Source: Strigamia acuminata (Eukaryota > Arthropoda > Chilopoda > Geophilomorpha > Linotaeniidae). Taken from it: a DNA stretch of 64,000 nucleotides. Position numbers and translations under genes: made by a program. The DNA is taken from positions 11,904,001 through 11,968,000 of the forward strand of contig OX442316.1 in assembly GCA_949358305.1 (NCBI GenBank), written 5' to 3'. The notes below the pieces were generated by a model. That model did not search any database, was not told where the DNA came from, and was given only the letters and a program-made list of their open reading frames with translations. This document shows, in pieces, positions 1 through 12,627 of this stretch; positions within the stretch are counted from its first letter, which is position 1, and each line of letters begins with the position of its first letter.

Positions 1-665
1 GTTTAAGTTAAAGCTCCAAAATTCTTCAAAAATGAAAATAAACTTTTCACTCTGCAATGCAACATGGACTTTCCCTCCTCCATCTTAAACCAACACAGAT
101 AAAAATCTTCAGATATCGAAGTTTAAGAGTTTCGTTCCAAAAATGCCAAGGGCTTCTGCAGAGATTGAACAACAGTTTAAGCTGAGTGTTCTTGATAAGC
201 AACATTTGCAAAGACGATCATATCTCTCTAATGTCTGCATTTGGTCTGAGCCGGAGGAGAAGACAGATATTAACCTAATCTCAAACTTACGCGCAGTCGA
301 CTTTCAGTGTCATGTCACTAATCCTCTATTTAATGCATAACCATATCTTTATCACTTTTTCAAGTGATTCCAATTTTCAAAAATGTCTCCCTTCTCCCCT
401 ACATCTAACCATCCAAGTACTTCCAAAAGAATTTTCCTCCCATCCTCAGAATCGAGCAGGATTAATATTGGTTTCAATTTGGCACCAAACCGGCCGAAAT
501 GCAACTTTAGGTTCACTCCACAAAGTTTGTGCTCGCCAAAAAACTAGTTTTTGATGCGTTTGCATCAAGAATTACAAAACCATATTTTCTGGCTAGCATT
601 TAGCGAATAGACAATCAACTGGCCATGCTACGCAAGGAATTGTGAAAAGTGTTCTGGGCAGTTAT

Positions 666-872
666 CTACAGTCCGCGCACGGTATCTTGATGCTAAATTC
701 GTACAGCGCATCCCATTTTGCGCAGACAATTTTCTAATTCCAGTTGTTATATGGCAGTATTAAGCCTAATATTAGGTTTAATACTGCTAAATAACAACTG
801 GAATTAGAAAATCGTCTGCACAGAATGGGATGTGCAGTACGAATTTAGCATGATACCGTGCACAGACTATAG
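666..872. repeat. About 200-bp inverted repeat (MITE-like hairpin)
   Basis: Two arms of about 100 bp are reverse complements at close to 90% identity and meet at the palindrome CCTAATATTAGG near 767-778. Several arm mismatches are CG in one arm against CA or TG in the other (for example GCGCA against GTGCA), as expected from decay of methylated CpG. No open reading frame and no clear target-site duplication were seen. It resembles a non-autonomous foldback or MITE-type element; the family is unknown. Confidence 0.75.
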
Positions 873-891
873 TTCATACAACTGGATTAGA

Positions 892-927
892 ATTATCTGG
901 TTTAAAAATATTTAAACTAGATAATTT
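892..927. repeat. Short AT-rich palindrome
   Basis: ATTATCTGGTTTAAA and TTTAAACTAGATAAT form an almost perfect palindrome just to the right of the larger hairpin. It may be part of the same element or an independent cruciform-prone site. Confidence 0.5.
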
Positions 928-3900
928 TGGGCTTGATGCGTTCGAACTAAGAACCAGAACTAGATTTAAAACAGTGATGTCCAACTTGCAACTGTGGATG
1001 CGGCCCAACATAAATACTTAAAACATTAAGAGATTTTTTTTAGATTCTAGTGTTTTTCTTTGAACAGCAAACAGCATTAAAATTAGAATTATTATGAGGG
1101 AACATTTTTGCTTGTGGTGTTGTATATCACGAAAATTATGCATGGACCTTCTTAATTGCTTATTTTTTTGCTCATCAGCTATCGTTAGTGTAAGTGTATT
1201 TTATGTGACCAGGGGAAGCCACAATGTTGGACACCCCTGATTTAAATGTTAGTCTAGCCCAAAGTGCAAATTGGGTATTATGCCCGGCATTACCAGTTAG
1301 TCAGTGATTCCGAACACGTTTTGCTAATATTTCTATAACGTTTTTGAAAACACCAATCATGATTTTTAGGCGCAACGCTACGAAAGATTAGTCGAGTGGA
1401 AGACCAGGTGCAGCCACCATGCCCGCACATGCGTAAAAACCAATCCTGGTGCACATCAAAAACTGATAAAATGGGCCTCGATTTCACCCATGTAACAAAA
1501 TAACTTATTTCAACCTACAGTCTGCGCCCACTACCCCAATGCCAGATCCAATCACTGATTTCCATTTGTGGCACATGAAAACACAAAAGTCTAAAATTAT
1601 CTATTATTTCACCAATTTTTCACTTTGATTTTGGCATCAATATAGCGAGTAATCACAACTTTTTATCACCTTAACACAACTTTCTTCTAACTAGAGGAAA
1701 CTCGAGCCAAACTGGTGATTTCCAGTCAGTGTGGTTTCCTATATCGAGAGTACAAAACCACTTTCGCACGTAGTTGAATTGCTCTATTCCCGCCACCTCC
1801 AACCCAGAGCAAAATCTGCAGTCTCACTGTCTAGCTCCTGTTGCTACCTGATTTAACTTTCCATGCACTCTACCATTCCTCTTTTTATCTAATACAAAAT
1901 CATGACCAACTTTGCAGCTACATTCGAATTACCATACAATACCCAGCACCCTTAAGCGAGCTTCAAACTAATACAACTCGAAAAGATCCCTCGCCATTCC
2001 TTCCCACTACCCACTAAATGCAAAAAATGGAAATGCGTGCGTCCGGTTCTCGTCGAGTTCCTCGCCATAAACGCGGGCATCCGAACGGAATATAAATCAC
2101 GACTTAATAGCAGCGCATAACGCACTTGCAGTCCCCCTCGGAGGCTAAAAGTCGAACGAGACGAGGATGTGGCATGCTTGCATTAGCCATGTCAACACCA
2201 CGTTGTTTATACTCTGTTTCTTGTTCACATTTTGCGCATAAGATTGCAAAGCCGAATCCAGCCCCGATTACAAGCAAAACACAAGCCAGAAATGGAAAGA
2301 GGAGGAAAAAAAGATAAAAATCCGTCCAATTTCATGTTGGCGACAACTTGCTTGATTTACTCGCGCACTTTTGCCAATAACTTTTTCCTCGCTTCTCTAA
2401 CTCGGCATGGTAAAACCTATCGCGTTGCAGTCAAGCAAACGCCTTTATTTCTTCTGGTGAAATCAAGTGCCGCTTTTAGATTTGTTGTGGTGCGAGAGAC
2501 AGCTCATACAGAATAAACCCCGCCACGAAAAAAGTGTCGAAGGAGATGGGTGTAGAGCACACGTGATCAATAGTGTTCGTCTTATCTGATTTCACAAACC
2601 TCCTTGCTTGTTCTTTCTCTCTCTTTCGAGAGAGGACCTTCTTCCAACTCGCTGCTGATGCCTCTAATCTGCGACCAAGAACAAGATCCTCATCGTTCTC
2701 TCCCTAAATCCGAACAGAACTGGAGAAAAAAAACATTATTCGCTGACTAACTTTTTCAAAAAAAACCCTCCAATTTCTTTTTAATTCCATCTTCCTTTTT
2801 CGTTGGAAAAGCAATTGGCGGATTCAAACTTGAGGTTTTTAAATCGCTTTTCGAACAAAACGTGACATTACTTAATTATTGGCAATTAAAATTCCTTCAT
2901 TTTCACCCAATCAACGAACTATGACCAATGTCTTTGAACAGTTATGTCATTACTGTAATCACATTTCTTGGTAGTGGATCTGCTCGACCCCAATCTCACT
3001 TGTTCGGCAGCCATTTTGAATTTGGTTGTAAAAACCTAAATCAAGCATCACACGCTTTTTACAAAGTCGTTGAGGTTTTTGTTTATTGCAGGTTTTGATG
3101 GTTTTAAGACGTTTTTGATATCCATTCTGCTTACAGGAACACTAAAAACAGCAAAACCAGAAACTTTGTGTGCATTGGTTTACAAGGGTCGCCATGGCGC
3201 CTAAAAATTCTTGCCTGGTGCCTACATTTTCAACAATCCAAAAATTCAAAATCTCCAATAAAAATATTTTTTTTTATACCACATTTCAGAATGTGTAGTT
3301 TGATTCATTCAAAAAAATGTGCTGGCGCCTGCATTGCCTTTAGTCTTGTCGACCCCTGATTGGCGATAGATGTCAATCATCTTATGTCGGATGGCAATTT
3401 AACTAATTTCCATTAATTTGCTAAGCTAAGTCAAGTTAAGATCAGATTTGCTTCTCGTCGAGATTAGAATATCCTTCACGAAAGATTGGATTTGCCTCTT
3501 TTGGCACGGTGCCTCGAACAAAATGCACCTGTCTTGTCACCCGGAAGAAAAGAATAGAAGAGAGCATTAACCACACATAAACATGGATTTACAATTTTGT
3601 TACGTTTTTCTTCTACAAAATGGATAAGAATTAGTTCCATTTCGACCACTAACTTGTAAGTCATACTCTGCATCTGTTCTCATCACATTTCCTCATACGC
3701 GCACGCGAAAATCGAGAACAGCTAAAACCACTTACGATGCTCCATGTTTTAATGAATCTGTACACAAGTGGTATCAGTTTTCCAAAGGAAAACAAAAGAA
3801 AAAAAAATAAGGATCAATATGCTGATTCATGGTGGGAAATAAGAGGATAACATCGAGAGTTTCGATCCATTGTGTCGCCCTTTCATCCAGATTGTATTTT

Positions 3901-4141
3901 CCTCTAACACTGCGGCTCACTGCAACTTCAAACGAATTTATGAACAATAACTGTTAATTGATTTTTCACAATCGGTAGCCAACAGATGTATCAAAATGTA
4001 TGTGATACTCGTGTTTGATTCCTCTCTTCACTAAAGAGGCTTTAGTCAGCAGTTGAGGCATTAATCACTGCGTCCACGCAAGTGGTATTAATCGTGGTAC
4101 GCTCTTTATACGCCAACTTAATATGATCACGTCCCCAAAGA

Positions 4142-4260
4142 CAGTGGGCGCATTCATAAAGTAGTTTAGACTAAACAGCATTTTAAACAACACGTTTCAA
4201 CTGCTCATTTTGTTTTTAGTCGCTGTGGACATGCGCACAACATTATGAATGCGCTCAGTG
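4142..4260. repeat. 119-bp element with about 20-bp terminal inverted repeats
   Basis: The left end, CAGTGGGCGCATTCATAAAG (4,142-4,161), is matched in reverse complement by the right end at 4,241-4,260 with three mismatches. The interior is about 80 bp, AT-rich, and has no ORF. The size and structure suit a very short MITE. The family is not recognised. Confidence 0.55.
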
Positions 4261-7200
4261 CAAATTCTTAATTCTTTTGAGTCGCAATTTCTGTGCAGCA
4301 AACAACTCCCATCGGGTTGGTAAATTTTGATTAAAAATAAATTAGAAAATGCCACAATGAATTTTTAACCTTTAGCCGAAAATCTTGATCGCAGCGTCCA
4401 ATCTCTCTCATTAAACCATTAATCAGCTTATTATTTTCAATGATAATGCTTTTAAAGAACAAACAACTTGTTTATCTTCGTCCTCGTGCACAACAGTTTT
4501 GTCAATACCCCCTCAACCTATAATCTAAATCTATTTTGCATTCATTTCCATTCAAACTCTCCCTAACAAAAAAATTAATGACCAATTTCAAAGTTATCAA
4601 TTCATCAGTCTGCACCCACAGACTCAATCTGAGCAATCCCCAAGAGATTTTTTTTTTATTCTCCCCCAAAAATCTCAAACTAAAATCCAAACTTTTTTTT
4701 GTAAATAAATAAAAATAAAAAAAATAGAAAAGAAAAAGTGAAAAACCCTTTTTTCCCGGATTGAAAACTTAGAATTTTTTTACCCTCTTAAACTCCCCAC
4801 TAAAGCCACAGTACCACGAGCTTACCCCACATAATTCCTCCAAAAAAAACTAAATATTTAAGACGATTTTTTCCCTTTATTAGAGAAGTTTTATTACGGA
4901 TTTCCAGAGTTCTAGGTACTTCAACAAAGAACCCACGCAGTAAACTGGAACATTAAAAACTACATGTTATTTTTTCTACAACCGTCTTCTTTCTCTCTCC
5001 ATTTCATGATCCTTTTCCCCAATTTCTCCTCTTTTTTATCCCTCATTCAACTCCATATTTAGCTTGACACATGTCAACAATATGACAACATCCAAAAAAA
5101 AATCCCAACCAACAACTTCTACATTTTCAACGACAACACGAACCCAAAATAAAAATAAAAATAAAAATAAAAATAAAAAGGCGGCGACACTAAATTGCTT
5201 TCAGCGCATTATGAATACCGATATCAGGGGTCGCAACACTGGTCACGAGGCGAGAAACCTCCGATCAATCCATTTTCCCCTAGTAATCCATCGCCCTATC
5301 ACGTGACAACGATCTGGTCGCAAATATGGCGGGTGCATCAAATCTAAAAGTCCCCCTTTTGGTGGTTCGCAGCGCTTCATCGACTTGAATGAAAGTTGAT
5401 GTCAACTTTTGAATTGGATTTATTTTACTCTGACTGAACCCCCTCGCAGGCACGAAATGAACACGATCCGACATGAAATCTAATCATACCAACTCAAACC
5501 TGTAATCCGTGATTACAAGAGACAACTGAGCAGGCGCAACTTTTTTCAACATTTTCTTCCTCTTCTCTTATGGAACGTGGTCTAAATTCAATTTCATTTA
5601 TTCGCAGTGTCAGTTTTCAAAAATATTTTCATAGAAAACTCCACAAAAACGGGACGAATTGGAAAAATATCCTTAAAAATTGGAAAAATATCACAAATAA
5701 TTCCAATTAAAGCCCAATCCCTTACACAACTCCCTGCTGAGCTGCATTTCGCATTTTTTTCCCTTCAGCTATTCGATTTTTACAAAGAATTTCGCAACAT
5801 TTGTAGAATGTCGTCCCTAACTCGAGCCACGCTTGGCTGGGGATTCATTTAGAACGACCGTCGGCACCTCAAGAACCGTACTTCATTCCCGGATGATTCC
5901 TAACATAATTACCACTTTTCGGAAAGCAGCACAACACGGATGACGTCTTGCCATCACGGCGCTCCTCATCCCATTTGCTTTTCACCCGACAACACTCAAG
6001 CGTCCCGTAGTAAAAGCGCTCTATTAGCGCACCTAATTACCGACAGAAATCTACAAGTACACAGTTTCTTTAGTTTTTCAACTCGAAAATCAAATCATTC
6101 GGAACAACTCGCAACTCGAATATCCAAAATGCGACATTTCCGGCACAAAAAACCGTCAAAAATTAAAAAAACTCGTAACACACAGATTCATTTCGTTGAG
6201 ACGAACCTAATGAGCTCAAGTTTTTTAACTTTGGTTCAGTGGATGGCCAGATATCTCGAAAAATGCCCGCCATGTTGGTTTTGGCTTCTATTATTGACAT
6301 TATGTGCTTTTTGTGCATTTTCGGAGACGTCGCTGTGAAATTTTCGAGTCTTTCTCTAATCCCAGCACTCAATAAAGCTTTTGTGCACCTGTAAACTTTT
6401 ATCAAACTCTTTTATCAACCAAAGACGTCCAAAGGGAAACGGCTCGTTATCTTCTCGATGGCAATAAAAATGTATGCAAATTACAGCCTTTGACTCCGAA
6501 CTCATTTCCCATGTTTGGGCAAGGGGCGGATGTCGCCACCTGGCGTTGTCGGGCGAATATCGACCACTGTACAAAACTCCTATGGATAAATGGCGGGTCC
6601 CTTGTCGAGCAGACGCACGTTCCCTGTGCGAATTACGATGTCCTCAAGACCCTATCTCCTGCAGATACATTTTACTTGTCGAGACACTGGCGATAAATTT
6701 TCAAAATGGGATAAATTCAACACCGCAAATGAGATGCTTTCTATTTCATATAAAAAAAAACCAAAATAAAAATGATATAAAAATTAAAAATTGAATAATA
6801 AAAAAAAATGGTAAATTAAAAATGAGAAACGAAGAGAATACGATCAACGGAGCGTGCTTTATTAGCAACGCAATTTCAACGAACAAACAAAGAAAACGAT
6901 GCCCCGAAAAAGGAAATTATTTACAAAATGGCGGGACTCGTTTGTTATGTTTGTTCGCTTTTTTTTGTTTTAACGTGAAGTTTTATCTGTTGGTTCCATT
7001 TCCATCGGAAATTTCATACACAAAAAGTATAAAATCTATTTTTTAAATGGAATAAAGTCGCATTTCAACTTGATTTTTGTAATTTTTTTTGTAGGACGAA
7101 AGAAATCAAATCTAAATTGTTTTCGATGTTTTACTTATTCATGGAGTTTAAACGATGTAAATAGGTAAAATTGAACCGAGCCCCTGGAAATTTCATCATC

Positions 7201-7443
7201 ACGCAAGTTTACGTCAATAATGTCAAGGGATCAACTTGACATTTGAGCTTAACGTAAGCAAATCAAACGGGGATTAACCGAATTAATACTCTCCGAATAT
7301 TACTTTCAACTAATAAACACAACCTCGCACGGAAGACTACATCGACGTTCGACACAAAATTCAAATAAACATGATTACATTCAATAAACAAAATAAAACG
7401 TTATTTCGATAAATCAAAATAAATCCAAAGTTTGAAATCGGTT

Positions 7444-7500
7444 TACCTTTCAGCTTGACAGCCAGAAGTAGAGCAGTGAGAAAATAGTCCAGTAGTCTCA
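7444..7500 (-). CDS. Signal-peptide first coding exon of a leftward gene (partial)
   Basis: On the minus strand an ATG opens a 19-residue hydrophobic stretch, MRLLDYFLTALLLAVKLKG, which reads as a signal peptide. It ends in phase 1 at a good donor (AAAG|gtaaac). The sequence upstream on the minus strand (7,501 to about 7,700) is less AT-rich and could be 5' UTR and promoter. No following exon was found between here and position 1, so the mature protein probably lies beyond the left edge after an intron of more than 7 kb. The protein cannot be identified from its signal peptide. Confidence 0.5.
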
Positions 7501-7699
7501 TGCTTGATTAGGCACTACATATCCTTGTCCTCGAGCCGAAATCGACGTAAACGAGCGTCGAAATGAATTTTTCTTGAGAAGAATCATTCGTTGATGCTCA
7601 CGTGGCGTTTGGCGGGATCCTTTCTCTCAGCAACCATCGCATGCTTCGGAATCCACTAGCAGAAATGAGTTTGAAACGGGACACAGTCAGTCCCAACTG

Positions 7700-10600
7700 C
7701 TGTCGAAGCGATCAATGCGCCGCTAACTCTATCTAGTGGCAAATTGCAAAACTAGCGCAGCTTTTCCAATAGCTTTTTGCTATGAGATCATAAAGATCCC
7801 CGTGTTTCTCCCTCCTCGTACGGGCAGAGCTGAGAGCGGCTTGGAATTTTCTCTTGGGGTGTCAGCGTGAAAAATTAATGGGCGGCAAGATGAAGTTTTT
7901 GGTAGGAAAGTCGAAGTCTGCCGAAAGGAGGAATGGGATTATCGTTTTTGTTGCTGTTTCGTCTGATGGAAAGGGGAAAGTGCGAAACATAATCGATGAG
8001 AGACTTGTATCTATCTTCAAAAGTAAAGAAACCAAGTTATATAACGGGGGCGGCGCAAAGGCCAATAATTTTCGCTTGATTTTAATAAAAGTAAATAAAA
8101 AATGATCATGTCAGCAAAAATTTTATCCACATTTCTTATCTTGGCTTCCCTACTTGACATCCTTCTCCCTTTTAACCGCAGGCATCAAATGTCACCATGT
8201 GTTATTAGAATTTTTATATAATTGTATGTTTTATATGCAGCATCGCCATGGCAACCCAGCAACACAAGGGTGAATCAATGAGGTAAAGAAATCATGGCAA
8301 AAATGTCAATTTTTTAAAATTAATTTAATGTTTTAAGTTGATTTGTCAGCTGGTAAAAAAAGCCGCACACGAAATCGGATTAGCACGTGTGAAAATTCAA
8401 GTGTTTTTTTCTTTCTTTTTTTCCTATTTTATTATAATTTGATGCATTTTACAAACGTTAACTTGAAAATTCAACTCTGGTTAACGTTTGTGGCAAGTCT
8501 AGTAACCAATGAACAACTTTTCTATTTTTTTTTAAAAAAATCAAACAGTTAGAATTAAGATTTCAAACGTCTTTTCACGTTATTTTGAAAGGTGCTTATT
8601 TTTCGACAGGACAGTAAGTTCCTTCTGCAAATCATGTTGAGAATCTAAAGCGGGTTCTCTGACTGACATGTGAACAACAAATCAAACTGTATTTCCCAGC
8701 TCTCAATTTTGTCGAGACTAAAATAATTAACTTTTGTAAATACGTAATGAATTAAAAAGCAACTAAAATGTTTGCTGTTGAGTTCGTAATTACGTAAATA
8801 GATAATGCACGGTTTATGACTTTAACTTGGGTGTGCGATGGTACTTGACGGCGGAAATCATTATCTTTCACCTGGCGGTTATTTTAACTGTGATTAAATC
8901 CTGGCATCAACTCAATGTGGATCGAATCGACATTTACATAATTTATTTAAGTGCGGGAGTGATTTGAATACAGTTATTTCTTCCATCCGAAAGAAATAAA
9001 ACAAAGATTTTATTTCACGAAATTGAATCGAACACACGAGGGAATTTGAACCACGAAACGAAAACACACAACACAATGTAAACAATGTAAACAAACTATC
9101 CTTTAACCATAACTTCGAGAGCGAGAGGAATGTTGACACCATCTGTCGTCAACAAAGCGAACCCGGGCAATATAATCGATTTTACACTTCAATTTCCACA
9201 CTAACAGATAATTAAGAAGTCGGCTTTTCTTAATGCTTCTTTTCTTTCTTATTTTCAACTCACGGAATCAGATTACAAAAATCTCTTATGTTCAATCCTT
9301 TCCACTTGGGACAATTCTGGAATTACATTTCCTGATTGCAATCTCGATCGTCGCAGTAAAGAAACATAATATATGTGGTCGTAATCAAAGAAAAATTGCA
9401 ATGGGGTTAGGGTTTCTCTGCGCTTTTTCTATGGTCGATCAATGCTTTTCTTCTTTCGACCAGCAAAGGAATGACCAAAGAAAGCCGATCTGCAAACATC
9501 CCTGTGCATCATCTGGATGCTCACGGTCTCCTCACTCATCTCTGGCACTCAAACAGTGAAAAAAATGATCTTTGTACCAAGTTCGCCATGACTCTCTCTT
9601 ACCTTATCGAGTTTCACAGCCTTTCCAATTGGCAGGGGGAACTCCAAACTCCCTACTAATGGTTCCCGCAGCCTGGACGTTCGCTGCTCGCAAGCGCAAA
9701 CCGATTTGTATTCATGATAACAACTCAATCACTTGAAAGAGCAAACTCTCTCATGCGTGGATGCTATTATCAGAGTATGCTTGGGGTGTGGGGGTATGGC
9801 ATATAAGATCTAATTCTCGACCCCCCCTTCAAGATGTACGAGGTGAAATGGGAAAGAGGGGAAAAATGGGGTTGCACAAGTAAATTACCAATCAAATTGA
9901 ATTGGAAGCAGACCAAATACACCGAATTTCAAGACTTTTTTTCCTACTTCTTTATTCCAAATTTCATTCTTCTTCTTCTTTCTTCTGCAAACTTTTATTT
10001 TCTTTTTTATTTAATCGCGAGTGTGTACTGCATTAGCAGGTGTTAAGAGCAATTATTCTTGGTGGAAACTCCCACAGCAACAAGCTTTGATCCATTTGCT
10101 TGATAATTAGCAGGCGGGAATAAGCTGACATTTTAGTATATGTAATCTCAAACCTATGTGTGTGTTAATGAGACAATGAATTGCCTTTTCCTTCTAACAA
10201 ATCTTGTGAATAAACGATCCGAGTGCGCGCATTTGGATGAGGCTGTTATGAGAGAAGCGTTGGGAAGTTGCCCACCTGCTTCTGCTCATTACAGCCACTG
10301 ATTTCGTATTCATCCGCCGTAGTAAATCTCAATGGCAATTAGCGCCAGCCACCTATGGCGCACTGACTTCATTAGCAAGTCTAGTCTTTTTTATTTCTTT
10401 GCCACTCCAGTGACATTGCATTTTATTCCAATCTGTTTCCAGACCGTTGGCTGGAAAAAGGACTTTCTTTCCCTTCATCTTTTTTTTTTAAATTATCCCA
10501 TCCTCATCTATTTTTTCTCTCATTTCTGAGTTGTTATTAGTTTGCTCGTTAAATAAATCTTTTAGTAAAAAAAAAAAAGAAAAAAAATCTCAAGGATACA

Positions 10601-12627
10601 ATTACATTTTCCATGTAGCCAATAAAGTTTGTGTTTATTTTTTTGTGTTTGTTTTTTTGTGTTTGTGTTGTGGATTTATATTGAATAAGACACAAAATAA
10701 CTTTTTCAAACACTTGTATTACGATTTTTAATAAACATGAAAAGTAAAAAGGAAAAACCAGAATTTTTAAAAAAAAAATTCAACATGAAAAAAGTTGTAA
10801 AGAATTGCACCAAAACATATAACCACACATGAACCTTTCACTGACCATTTGCTTTTAAAGTACTGATTAAGATTAAGTATACTTGTCCGTTTCTAAGTAA
10901 CCATCAGTATAAAGAGATTCTAAAAGATTAAAATTAACATTTGTAGCATTCGTTTCTGCAACATCTCTTAGCTGCCATTAGGGAAAACTAAAACTTTAGC
11001 TAACACGGTAATCAGACGAAATGAAAAACTTTGTACACTGTTTTTTCTCCTATTAAACCATTCTACATCAACAAGAAACAACATGTTATCACAACCGATA
11101 CAAGTAACTTTAATATTGAAGAAAGGGGAAAATGAAGAACAAAAATTTCATGTTAAAAAGCTGAGGATGAATTGATACAAAGCGCAAAATAGATGAGAAA
11201 ATCATTCATACAAGGAAGTATCAATTTAAAAATAATATTTCTAATTTTTTTTTTTTTTTGTAAATAAAATGCCAGGAAACATGAATAGAGAGAATAAAAA
11301 AATTCAGTCATGCAAGATATTGCTTTTCCAATAGAAAATGTGTGATATGTAGCACACACATGCAGACAATCATTGATTGGGAATATTGGCAGTGCTGGTT
11401 CAAACCATTTGTTCAATTATTATTTTTTTTCTTTTTAAATACATTTTGACTTTTACATCCAGCACAAAATATCCGAAGCCTTCATACAAAATTAAAAGAT
11501 GACTAAAAGTTATACAAACAACTCAATCATGCAAGTTTTCCTTTCCTGCCAGCTATATGATTCAGATCAGATTTGCATTGGTTTTTCATATTCTTTTCAG
11601 TGGCAAACTTGCAGCAATATATGATAGAAACATAACCACAACTTGAGCTTTTACTTTAAGTATTTTCTCTTCAATTTGAAATCAAACTTTAACAAATTTG
11701 TTTTTAGAAACCGAATCGATCTACAACTTGGTTGTGACTACATATAACAACAATTAGCAAACATTTGACAATATAATGAGAACTGAGAATGATTCGTTAT
11801 CATTATGATGGAGAAATTGATTGAAAAATCGGTGCAATTTATATTTCTACAAGTGAGGTAATAAACTAAAATTTCTTTATACAATAATTATTTAATACTA
11901 CAGTTTTTGTACTGATAGTAAGCCTCTCAACTAATGAAATGGTTTTGCTTAAAGTTTTTAAGTACCTAAAACTTGATCACATTTCACGCTAAAAGTAAAT
12001 TTTTTTTTGGTTCCACAAACACTTAGTAAACATTGAAATAGGAAATGATTGGATGAAAATGACTTATCATACATGAGATCCAACTTTCCTTTGTCTATTT
12101 ATAATATTTATATCTCTTTGCTTTTTTTTTCTTTGCTTTTTTTAATGTAGATAAAGTAAAAATTTCTTATATAATTTTTTTTTTGCAGTTGATTCGATTT
12201 ATGTACAAAACAAGACCTCACCTTGTCATATGGCAGTTGATTGGCGCCTTGTAGTAAAATTGGCAGTTATTTTCATCAGAATAAAGTATTGTATAATTTT
12301 ATCTTTTAGATTGTTTTTAGTTTTTCTACTCCTTTCCGTCTGCCTTTGCCTAGTGGAATGTGACGTTTTTCAAAACCTGGGCCTCATCCTAGGACAATCA
12401 CACGTTTTAAAACAAACAATAATCAATGGTCTGTGCTCGACAGCTGGCTGGTCATCGCCAGGCAATGTGGACATTTAAAATCGTTTGTGCAGTGCAGCAA
12501 AGCTTTATGTGCAAAATTCAAAATGTCCGCATTTCTGCTGGCTATGTATTCGTTCAATAAGCGCACACGTTCCAAGATTTATATTGCAATTATTATTATT
12601 TTTTTTAAATCGAAATGCTTTTTCCAC
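7700..12627. other. Intergenic region and possible 3' UTR of the Dscam-like gene
   Basis: No gene was recognised. The sequence is strongly AT-rich with many T and A runs. The part just left of 12,628 would be 3' UTR of the Dscam-like gene, or could hold one more terminal exon: acceptor-like sites face the minus strand near 12,380-12,445, but none encodes a recognisable Dscam tail. Confidence 0.5.

Larger units (their letters stand above)
1..7443. other. Non-coding stretch, presumed long first intron
   Basis: No convincing exon was found on either strand. If the signal-peptide exon at 7,444-7,500 belongs to a leftward gene, all of this is its first intron. It contains the two inverted-repeat elements listed separately and an A/T hexamer microsatellite at about 5,146-5,179. 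A slightly more GC-rich patch at about 6,470-6,670 is open in several frames, but no frame shows a recognisable domain or a clean pair of splice sites. Confidence 0.5.

Noticed and set aside
6490-6696. Cysteine-containing plus-strand open frame starting MTPNSFPMFGQG
   Set aside because: No homology, no convincing splice sites, and other frames are open over the same bases. Kept only as a candidate regulatory patch.
12230-12478. Hydrophobic plus-strand open frame of about 80 codons
   Set aside because: It is T-rich low-complexity sequence next to the Dscam 3' end. Hydrophobicity is expected by chance from the base composition.
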